A DNA stretch of 8,719 nucleotides, from NCBI GenBank assembly GCA_947441695.1, contig CANEUK010000051.1:1-8719 (forward strand), given 5' to 3'. Below are positions 1-5,908 of the stretch, in pieces. The notes under the pieces are model-generated. The model ran no database searches, had not been told where the DNA came from, and saw only the letters and a program-made list of their open reading frames with translations. The stretch's first letter is position 1, and every line of letters starts with the position of its first letter. This stretch comes from Rickettsiales bacterium. GTDB taxonomy: Bacteria; Pseudomonadota; Alphaproteobacteria; Rickettsiales; UBA1997. Both the position numbers and the translations under genes were made by a program.

Positions 1-2
1 AG

Positions 3-1688
3 AGTTTTAATTTGCCTTTTAATGACACGCGAAATTTAAGTATTTTTAACTCAAAATTAGTAAATTTTTTGTTGCTTATTTTAGAGTTGATTCAAAGCGA
101 TTTTAATTCGCACAATCTTTTGGCGTTGCTTAAACACCCGCTTTGTAGACATTGTAAAAATACTAAAATTTTAGCTGAATTTGAAATTAAAGTTTTGCGC
201 CAAGATCGCACCAGCTTTGACTTGAAAGGAATTGAAAAAAAATTAGAGCAACTAAATCAAAGCAATTTACAAATTTTTTTCTCTGATGTTTGTGGCGATA
301 TTTTGTCTTTTTCAAAAATAAATAACCTAGCCAAATTAACCTCAAATTTAATTGAAACGATTGAAAAACTAACTCAAAAAACTTGGCAAGAATTGCTAGA
401 AAACGAGCCAGCTCAAATTGAGCTTTTTGAATTTTTTGAAAAAATAAAATCACAAAGCCAAATTACACTTAATCCAAAAAATATCCTCACAACTTTTAAA
501 ACTTTATTGTCGCAAATTAGCTATTTTGAAAAATCTATTTCTAACGCACCAATCCAGATTTTGTCCAGCGTAGAAGCGCGTTTGCTCAATTATGATTTGG
601 TGATTATTTCTTCTTTAAACGAAGGAGATTTTCCCGAAATTGAATCGGAAAATTGGTTGGGCAAAAAAATAAAAAAAGATTTAGGAATTGATCGAAGTGC
701 TAAAAAAATTGGACAAAATGCCTTTGATTTTTGCAATTATTTATCCAGCAATTCGGTTGTTTTAACTAGGCACAAAAACCGAAATGGCGTGATTTTAATT
801 GAATCGCCATTTTTATTAAAATTTAAAACCTTGTGCCAAAAAATTGGAGTTTCTTTAGATTTTGGCGAGAAATACTTAACAATTTTAAAAAATAAAAACT
901 CGCCCACGCCCAAAATAAAAGAATCTTTGAACCCAAAGCCAAAAATTGAGTTTCGTTTAAAAAAAATTTCATTCACCGAAATTTCTAGCCTAATCAAAAA
1001 TCCTTACGCCATTTACGCCAAAAAAATTTTACAACTAAAAGAGCTTGAAAAAATCGACTTTGAAAGTTCCGCCAAAGAGTTTGGAAGCTTTGTTCATAAG
1101 GCCTTAGAAGAATTTATCAAAAATTCTGAAAACAGAGATTTTGAAAAAATATTTGAAAAATATTTTTTAAGCCACGAAGCCAAAATGATTTGGTTACCAA
1201 AATTTGAGAATATTTTTAGCGAATTTGTAAAAGAAAATGAGCAGTTTTTGGGGTTTAAAAATTACGTAGAAATTCCAGCAAAATTAAAGATTGGCGAAGT
1301 TTTACTTAGCGGAAAAATTGATCGCGCAATTGTTGATAAACAAGGCTTTGTAGAAATTTTTGATTACAAAACTGGTCAAATTTCTTCCAAAAAAGACGTA
1401 GAAACCGGAATTGATTGTCAATTAACTTTGGCGGCTTTGGCGTTGATTGAAGATTTTTCGTCCGAAGAAAAAATCTGCTCGCTTAATTATTGGAAATTAT
1501 CTTCGTCTTCGGCCAGCAAAATCGTAAAAATTTGCAAAAATAATCAAGAAATTCAAATTTTAATTAACGCCGCAAAGCAAGGATTATCAAGGCTTTTTGA
1601 GTATTTTGCCAACGAAGAAAATGGCTACGTCAATAATTCAAACGACCAAAAAAATTACTATTGGCATTTGGCTAGAAGTGAAAAATAA
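3..1688 (+). CDS. addB: Double-strand break repair protein AddB, C-terminal part (5' end outside window)
   Basis: AddB is the second subunit of the AddAB helicase-nuclease, which processes DNA double-strand ends for RecA-dependent recombination in the cytoplasm. The frame is open to the window edge, so the gene starts upstream; alphaproteobacterial AddB is usually near 1000 residues and about 560 are present. Residues are counted from the TTG at 12. The inactivated-helicase part carries LLALLKHPL at 36-44 and VEARLL...NEGDFP at 187-208, both typical of this family. A PD-(D/E)XK nuclease domain follows: NPYAIYAKKIL near 330, H362, the GKIDR aspartate D437, FDYKTG with D451 and K453, and Q470. 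The end, YWHLARSEK, matches the usual AddB terminus. The cysteine that begins the Fe-S cluster in Bacillus AddB is replaced by asparagine, as in alphaproteobacterial members. The truA reading frame follows within a few bases, so the two may be cotranscribed; addA would be expected elsewhere. I am confident of the family. Confidence 0.93.
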   Translation, partial: SFNLPFNDTRNLSIFNSKLVNFLLLILELIQSDFNSHNLLALLKHPLCRHCKNTKILAEFEIKVLRQDRTSFDLKGIEKKLEQLNQSNLQIFFSDVCGDILSFSKINNLAKLTSNLIETIEKLTQKTWQELLENEPAQIELFEFFEKIKSQSQITLNPKNILTTFKTLLSQISYFEKSISNAPIQILSSVEARLLNYDLVIISSLNEGDFPEIESENWLGKKIKKDLGIDRSAKKIGQNAFDFCNYLSSNSVVLTRHKNRNGVILIESPFLLKFKTLCQKIGVSLDFGEKYLTILKNKNSPTPKIKESLNPKPKIEFRLKKISFTEISSLIKNPYAIYAKKILQLKELEKIDFESSAKEFGSFVHKALEEFIKNSENRDFEKIFEKYFLSHEAKMIWLPKFENIFSEFVKENEQFLGFKNYVEIPAKLKIGEVLLSGKIDRAIVDKQGFVEIFDYKTGQISSKKDVETGIDCQLTLAALALIEDFSSEEKICSLNYWKLSSSSASKIVKICKNNQEIQILINAAKQGLSRLFEYFANEENGYVNNSNDQKNYYWHLARSEK

Positions 1689-1698
1689 ACCTAAAAAA

Positions 1699-2571
1699 AT
1701 GCTCTATATACCAAATCTGATTCAAGATCTCGACTTTCATAAAAATCAAAAATCTGTTGCGAATTCGCCCATTAATTCGGCGAGCAATTCAAGATCACCC
1801 AAATTCGACAATAAGTCGAATTTGATTAGGTATAAATTAACCATTGAATATGACGGCAAAAACTATTGCGGCTTTCAAAAGCAGCTTGAAATAGTTCAAA
1901 AATCGGTTGAAGAAGTTTTGCAAAAGGCAATTTTTGAACTTTCGCAAGAGCAAGCCAAAATTTTTGCTTGCGGCAGAACTGACGCTGGCGTTCATGCTTT
2001 AGAACATGTTGTTCACTTTGATTTGGTAAAAAAATTTACGCCACATCAAGTTGTAATGGCGTTAAATAATTTTTTACGCAGCGAAAATGTTGCGGTTTTA
2101 AGTTGCGAAATCGTCGACGAAAACTTTCACGCTCGTTTTAGCTCAAAAATGCGGCATTATCGCTATGTTATTGTTAATCGAAGCGCGCCGCTGGTTTTGC
2201 AAAAAAATCAAGCTTGGCACGTTTCTAAAAAACTTGATGTTGCGGCAATGAAGCAAGCCGCAGAGTTTTTGATTGGCGAACATGATTTTTCATCTTTTCG
2301 CGATTCTGATTGCCAAGCAAAATCAGCAATTAGAACTATTGAAAAAATTGAAATTTTTACTCCAAAAAAAGAAGAAATTTTAATCGAAATAAGTGCCAAA
2401 TCTTTTTTGCATCACATGGTGCGCAACATTGTAGGAACTTTGGCCTTGGTTGGACGTCAAAAAATTAACGCCAAAGATTTAAAAGAAATTTTATTAGCAA
2501 AAGATCGCACTAAATCTGGCCCAAATGCTCCAGCGCACGGATTGTATTTTTTGAAAAGCGATTATTTTTAG
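1699..2571 (+). CDS. truA: tRNA pseudouridine(38-40) synthase TruA
   Basis: TruA converts uridines 38-40 in the tRNA anticodon arm to pseudouridine in the cytoplasm. With the ATG at 1699 the product is 290 residues. The conserved domain begins only at IRYKLTIEYDG (about residue 43). It continues with ACGRTDAGVHA containing the catalytic aspartate D95, FSSFRDSDC near 197-205, FLHHMVRNIVGTL near 236-248 and GPNAPAHGLYFLK near 274-286, so the enzyme is complete. The start is uncertain. TruA normally begins at the RYKL strand, which would suit the TTG at 1822 (249 residues). The frame is nevertheless open back to 1597, inside addB, and the ATG at 1699 lies 10 bases after the addB stop. Neither start has a clear ribosome binding site. 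The extra 41 residues are polar, rich in Asn, Ser and Lys, and are encoded by a palindromic repeat, so they are either an added leader peptide or untranslated. The function is certain; the start is not. Confidence 0.95.
   Translation: MLYIPNLIQDLDFHKNQKSVANSPINSASNSRSPKFDNKSNLIRYKLTIEYDGKNYCGFQKQLEIVQKSVEEVLQKAIFELSQEQAKIFACGRTDAGVHALEHVVHFDLVKKFTPHQVVMALNNFLRSENVAVLSCEIVDENFHARFSSKMRHYRYVIVNRSAPLVLQKNQAWHVSKKLDVAAMKQAAEFLIGEHDFSSFRDSDCQAKSAIRTIEKIEIFTPKKEEILIEISAKSFLHHMVRNIVGTLALVGRQKINAKDLKEILLAKDRTKSGPNAPAHGLYFLKSDYF
1755..1828. repeat. Palindromic repeat, copy A (upstream of / in frame with truA)
   Basis: The right-hand part contains a perfect hairpin: 10-base arms at 1800-1809 and 1815-1824 around a 5-base loop. 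A second, imperfect hairpin lies at 1761-1790 (GAATTCGCC against GGCGAGCAATTC). From GCAATTCAA (1784-1792) to about 1828 the sequence aligns with copy B at 2646-2690, with roughly three quarters of positions the same by eye. No T-run follows the stem, so it is not an ordinary terminator. The 3' arm contains the TTG at 1822, a possible truA start. Its size, folding and in-frame position resemble Rickettsia palindromic elements. Membership of any named family is not established, and the outer boundaries are approximate. Confidence 0.55.
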
Positions 2572-2599
2572 TTGCAAAATTGCGGCAAAAATATTTTTT

Positions 2600-2690
2600 G
2601 CGAGTTCAACTTCTTTTATCGAGTCGAATTTACTTGCGCGCCGAAGCAATTCAAAATTTACCAAATTTCAACGAAGTTTGAATTTAATTT
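2600..2690. repeat. Palindromic repeat, copy B (between truA and the zinc-ribbon gene)
   Basis: This lies in the 126-base gap after truA. It contains a hairpin with arms 2663-2672 and 2676-2685 around a 3-base loop; nine of ten positions pair, one of them as G-U. It is preceded by GCAATTCAA at 2646-2654, the same word in the same relative place as in copy A. The centre folds around TTGC...GCAA at 2634-2649, and TTCAAC/CTTC words at 2606-2613 recur inverted at the right end, so the whole element is weakly palindromic. At one stem position copy A has a G-C pair where copy B has A-T, which hints that pairing is maintained. The frame continuing upstream from the zinc-ribbon gene is open through this stretch, but I do not regard it as coding. 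Confidence 0.5.
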
Positions 2691-2697
2691 AGTATAT

Positions 2698-2952
2698 ATG
2701 AGCCAAATTGATCGGTTAATCTGCGGCGTTTGCAAAGCAACTTTTGAAGTCAAAAAAGATCTGCGCGGCAGCCGCTTTATTGAGTTATTTTTGTGGATTA
2801 CTTTGGTAATTCCAGGATTTTTTTACACTTTGTGGCGCAAATTGGGAAATCGCAAAAAGCTTTGCAATTATTGTGGTAGTAATTTTATCTTGCCAGATTC
2901 TTACGAGTCTCGAGAACTGCTAAAACCTATTGAAAAAAATAACAAAATTTAA
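2698..2952 (+). CDS. Small zinc-ribbon protein with one membrane segment
   Basis: An 84-residue protein with two cysteine pairs, C9-x2-C12 and C56-x2-C59, flanking a hydrophobic stretch at about 28-46 (ending IPGFFYTLW). The pattern of CxxC, a basic/glycine loop, a hydrophobic helix ending in IPG..Y..W, and a second CxxCG followed by ILP is that of short bacterial zinc-ribbon membrane proteins of unknown function. Those usually have the two knuckles at similar spacing around a helix of this kind. I infer that zinc is held by the four cysteines and that the helix inserts in the inner membrane; no biochemical role is known to me. The frame is open back to 2572, but the ATG at 2698 was chosen because homology-like sequence starts just after it and the upstream part overlaps a palindromic repeat. 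No clear ribosome binding site is visible. It may be cotranscribed with truA. The C-terminal 20 residues are charged and without motif. Confidence 0.75.
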   Translation: MSQIDRLICGVCKATFEVKKDLRGSRFIELFLWITLVIPGFFYTLWRKLGNRKKLCNYCGSNFILPDSYESRELLKPIEKNNKI

Positions 2953-3029
2953 TCCAAAAGATATCCAAAGCACTAAATTAGAACTAATCTGATTAAAAAA
3001 TTGTCACTAAAAATAAAAAACAAATCCAA

Positions 3030-3599
3030 ATGAAAAAAATATTAATAATTGCATCTCTTTTAGCCTTTTTTTCTTGTTCTTATCCAACTCAAAAAGTGAA
3101 CCTCGATCTTTCTTTTGATGACGAAAAATCAAACGCAGGAAATGGCTTAGGAATACAAGTTGTGGCTTTTGACGAAAGGTTAGAAAAAGAATTTGTTGGT
3201 ATCAAAAAAATCGGTGATGAAAAAGTTAAAATTGTAATCGAGCAGAATTTACCCGAACTTTTGCAAAGCAAAATCAGAGAAAATTTACTAAAAAAAGGAT
3301 TTAAAATTGGTAAAGACAAACTGGTAGAAATTCATGTCGAATCTTTGTCTTACAAGGCTAAGCGACAATTTTTTATTAGTACTTCAAACGCCAGCGGTAA
3401 TATAAAAATTGTGGTCAAAAATTACAAAAATAATGAAAAATTTACGAAAAATTTTGATCTTTCTCTAAAAAGAAAACATTTTATCATGCCTTTAGAATCG
3501 ACCGATAGCAAAACTATTAACGCAATTTTGAAGGAAATAGTTGAAGATATTTTAAACGATGAAAGTTTTATAAAAAATCTCTCTAATCAAAAAAAATAA
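3030..3599 (+). CDS. YajG-like outer-membrane lipoprotein
   Basis: A 189-residue lipoprotein. The N-terminus has two lysines, a hydrophobic core (residues 4-14) and a lipobox ending FFSC, with Cys16 as the lipidation site, so it should be processed by signal peptidase II. The following residue is serine, which favours outer-membrane sorting. The body resembles the YajG family: a GIQVVAFDERLEKEFVG strand near 41-57, LLQSKIRENLLKKGFKIG near 77-94, then HVESLSY and a final helix (INAILKEIVEDIL, near 164-176) like the C-terminal helix of YajG proteins. The family's function is not established beyond being a periplasm-facing outer-membrane lipoprotein. The 77 bases upstream contain a short inverted repeat (ATTAG/CTAAT, about 2977-2988) but no convincing promoter. 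The ATG has no visible Shine-Dalgarno sequence. Assignment as a lipoprotein is firm; YajG membership is likely but distant. Confidence 0.8.
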   Translation: MKKILIIASLLAFFSCSYPTQKVNLDLSFDDEKSNAGNGLGIQVVAFDERLEKEFVGIKKIGDEKVKIVIEQNLPELLQSKIRENLLKKGFKIGKDKLVEIHVESLSYKAKRQFFISTSNASGNIKIVVKNYKNNEKFTKNFDLSLKRKHFIMPLESTDSKTINAILKEIVEDILNDESFIKNLSNQKK

Positions 3600-3609
3600 A
3601 CCCGTTATT

Positions 3610-3641
3610 TTGGCAATAAAATGCAAAATCTTTGCTAAAAT
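3610..3641 (+). promoter_or_regulatory. Candidate promoter for the M16 peptidase gene
   Basis: An extended -10 element, TG-C-TAAAAT (3633-3641), matches the TGnTATAAT consensus at all but one position. TTGGCA at 3610-3615 matches the -35 hexamer at five of six positions, but the 20-base spacer is longer than ideal. Initiation near 3648 would leave a leader of about 48 bases before the ATG at 3696. In AT-rich DNA such matches are common, so this is only a candidate. Confidence 0.3.
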
Positions 3642-3695
3642 TTCTCAAAAAAAATTCCTCAATTAGTCAAAAACATTATCAAATTCTTTATCCAA

Positions 3696-4943
3696 ATGCC
3701 CAAATCTGAAATAACCACTTTGCCAAATGGCTTGCGTGTTGCCGCTGACGAAATGAAAGACGTTGAAACCGTTTCGGTTGGCGTTTTTGTAAATACCGGA
3801 AGCCGCAACGAAACACTAAAAATCAACGGAATTTCACATTTTCTTGAGCATATGGCTTTCAAAGGAACCGCAAAAAGAACGGCGCGCCAAATTGCTGAAG
3901 AATTTGAAGGAATTGGCGGTCATATTAACGCTTACACTTCTAAAGAAAAAACCGTTTATTACGCCAAGGTTTTGAAGCAACATGCCGAATTTGCCGTGGA
4001 GTTTTTGTCGGATATTTTACAAAACTCAACTTTTGACAAAGTTGAACTAGAAAAAGAGCGCGGGGTGATTTTACAAGAAATTGCGATGACCAACGACACG
4101 CCAGACGACATTATTTTTGATTATTTTCAAGAAACCGCCTATCCAAAACAAGCCTTAGGAAGATCGATTTTGGGTTCGACAAAAAATATTAAAAAATTTG
4201 GTCGCGAGCATTTTGTTGACTATATTTCTAGCCAATACAACTACCAAAATATGGTAGTGGTTGCGGCTGGAAATATTAAACAAAGTGACTTGGTAAAATG
4301 GTCAAAAAAATATTTTAACCAACTTTCAAGCAATAAAATTAAAGAAGTTGAGTTGGCAAACTATTTAGGAGGCGATTTTCGTAAAGAAAAAAAGTTAGAA
4401 CAAATCAATTTGGTGATGGGTTTTAAGGGTTTTGGCGTGTTGCATAAAAATTATCACGCTTCACAAATTTTGGCGATGATTTTAGGCGGCGGAATGTCTT
4501 CGAGGCTATTTCAAGAAGTTCGTGAAAATCGTGGTTTAGCCTATTCGATTTATGCCTTTAATTACGCTCACAAAGATTCGGGATTGTTTGGAATTTATGG
4601 CGGCACCACGCCCGAAAAAACCAGCGAATTAATTTTTTCTACCAAAGAAGAAATTAAAAAAATCTGCGAAAAAATTTCTGACAAAGAATTAGACAGAGTT
4701 AGAACGCAATTTGAAGCTAGTTTATTGATGGCAAAAGAAAGCACTTCTGGTAGAATGCAAAGGTTGGGAGGCGAAATTTTGACGCATAATCGACTTATTT
4801 TGGACGAAGAATTTTTACAAAAAATTCATGCAGTAAAAAAGAGCGACGTGGTAAAAGTAGCAAATGAAATTTTTAGCGACTCAAACTCAACTTTTGCAGC
4901 AATTGGCAAAATAAAAGAAGCCATGGAAGTTAAGAAGTTCTAA
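3696..4943 (+). CDS. M16-family zinc metallopeptidase (mitochondrial processing peptidase-like)
   Basis: A complete 415-residue M16B peptidase of usual family length. The inverted zinc motif HFLEH is at 48-52, with ligands H48 and H52 and catalytic E51. The third ligand, E128, falls 76 residues after H52 in ERGVILQEIAMTND, exactly the family spacing, so the active site is intact. The second, non-catalytic half carries LGGGMSSRLFQEVRENRGLAYS (near 263-284), whose Arg and Tyr help bind substrate in the family. Relatives include the beta subunit of mitochondrial processing peptidase and bacterial PqqL/YmxG-type enzymes. There is no signal peptide, so the protein probably acts in the cytoplasm, degrading peptides or trimming leader sequences. 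Single-chain bacterial members with both halves usually form homodimers. The ATG was chosen because the family's typical opening (TTLPNGLRV) follows at residue 7. It is preceded by the lipoprotein gene with a 96-base gap and ends in an intrinsic terminator. Confidence 0.95.
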   Translation: MPKSEITTLPNGLRVAADEMKDVETVSVGVFVNTGSRNETLKINGISHFLEHMAFKGTAKRTARQIAEEFEGIGGHINAYTSKEKTVYYAKVLKQHAEFAVEFLSDILQNSTFDKVELEKERGVILQEIAMTNDTPDDIIFDYFQETAYPKQALGRSILGSTKNIKKFGREHFVDYISSQYNYQNMVVVAAGNIKQSDLVKWSKKYFNQLSSNKIKEVELANYLGGDFRKEKKLEQINLVMGFKGFGVLHKNYHASQILAMILGGGMSSRLFQEVRENRGLAYSIYAFNYAHKDSGLFGIYGGTTPEKTSELIFSTKEEIKKICEKISDKELDRVRTQFEASLLMAKESTSGRMQRLGGEILTHNRLILDEEFLQKIHAVKKSDVVKVANEIFSDSNSTFAAIGKIKEAMEVKKF

Positions 4944-4963
4944 AGCCCGCTTTGGGTTTTTTT
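4942..4963 (+). terminator. Intrinsic terminator after the M16 peptidase gene
   Basis: A 7-base stem (AAAGCCC at 4942-4948 with GGGTTTT at 4954-4960, one G-U pair) encloses a 5-base loop and runs into seven T residues (4957-4963). The stem starts within the stop codon. Read on the other strand the hairpin lacks a T-run, so it mainly ends plus-strand transcription; the convergent LysR gene ends 21 bases beyond it. Confidence 0.85.
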
Positions 4964-4983
4964 GAAATAAATCAAAACTCCAT

Positions 4984-5880
4984 TTATATTTTTTTAGAAA
5001 GTAACTTTTGCTGAAAGAAATCAACAAAAGCCTTAATTTTTGGAGAGAGGCTTCTGCCAGAAGGATAAACGGCATAAAATTGGGTTTCATTTATCACTTC
5101 GTAATCTTGCAAAAGAACGATTAGTTTTTTTTCTTTGATTTCACTTTCAACGTCGCAGGCTGATTTTAGAGTAATTCCAACTCCAGCAAGAGCTAACTCT
5201 TTGATAATTTCACCATTATTGCACTTAATGTTTCCGACTAAATCGTTAATATTGATAAATTTTTGGGTGGTTTTTTGTTTGAATTTCCACACCGAATTTT
5301 CACCAAAAACTAGACAGTTGTGATTAAATAAATCATTTGGGGTTTTTGGATTTCCATGTTTTTCGATATAAGCTGAAGAGGCGCAGACAATTTTTCTGTT
5401 AGTCATTAACTCTGACACTTGCAAATTTTCTTCTTGAGGAATTTGAATTCTGATTTGCAAATCATAGCCTTCTTCGATGATATTTATTGGGTTTTCGGTG
5501 AGAGTTATATCAAGTTTTAGGTTGGGATATTTTTGCAAAAATTCTTCTAGGTGCATAACTATGTGATAGCGGCTAAAATAAGGTGGCAGAATAATTCTTA
5601 GTTTGCCGTTAATGCCCTTGTAGCCATCAAGAAAATCATCTAAATTTTCAACTTTTTGTAAAATTGCGTTGCAGTGATTGAGAAAATTTTGTCCGTCTGT
5701 GGTTAAATTTACTTCTCTGGTTGTGCGCGCTAAAAGTGCCATTCCAAGGGCTTCTTCTAAGTCATTTATGCGGGTTGTTACGACACCTTTTGAAATATTG
5801 AGAGCTTCGGAAGCTTTGGTAAAACTTTTTAGTTTGGCGATGGTAGTAAAAGTTATGATATCTTTGAGGTCGTATTTCAT
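4984..5880 (-). CDS. LysR-family transcriptional regulator
   Basis: A 298-residue LysR-type regulator of typical length. Residues 1-60 form the winged helix-turn-helix, with SFTKASEALNIS (19-30) then VVTTRINDLEEALG (33-46) and the wing LLARTTREVNLTTDG (49-63). The effector domain runs from about 91 to 290, with KLRIILPP (93-100), YDLQIRI (139-145), NRKIVCASSAYIEKHG (161-176), LAGVGITLKS (231-240) and a C-terminal GRSLSPKIKAFVDFF (275-289). The DLQIRI-like and LSPK..AF.DF motifs are those of the large CrgA/AaeR-type subgroup, whose ligands vary. It is a cytoplasmic DNA-binding protein, usually a tetramer. It lies 28 bases downstream of the DadA-like gene on the same strand, so the two are probably cotranscribed. 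This differs from the usual divergent arrangement of LysR regulators and their targets. Its own target and effector cannot be read from the sequence. No strong ribosome binding site precedes the ATG. Confidence 0.93.
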   Translation of the reverse strand: MKYDLKDIITFTTIAKLKSFTKASEALNISKGVVTTRINDLEEALGMALLARTTREVNLTTDGQNFLNHCNAILQKVENLDDFLDGYKGINGKLRIILPPYFSRYHIVMHLEEFLQKYPNLKLDITLTENPINIIEEGYDLQIRIQIPQEENLQVSELMTNRKIVCASSAYIEKHGNPKTPNDLFNHNCLVFGENSVWKFKQKTTQKFININDLVGNIKCNNGEIIKELALAGVGITLKSACDVESEIKEKKLIVLLQDYEVINETQFYAVYPSGRSLSPKIKAFVDFFQQKLLSKKI

Positions 5881-5908
5881 TGGGTTTGTTTAATTTTTTA
5901 GATTCTTG

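Noticed and set aside
1597..1698. A longer truA start (TTG at 1597 or ATG at 1621) overlapping the end of addB.
   Set aside because: The overlap would add about 26-34 residues with no TruA similarity and would lie inside the conserved addB C-terminus; the ATG at 1699 or the TTG at 1822 is more economical.
1800..1830. Hairpin at 1800-1824 as an intrinsic terminator for addB.
   Set aside because: There is no T-run after the stem, it lies over 110 bases beyond the addB stop, and it recurs in copy B, so a repeat is the better explanation.
2572..2697. N-terminal extension of the zinc-ribbon protein in the frame open from 2572.
   Set aside because: The stretch coincides with palindromic repeat B and starts with TTG directly at the truA stop; the ATG at 2698 directly precedes the first CxxC knuckle.
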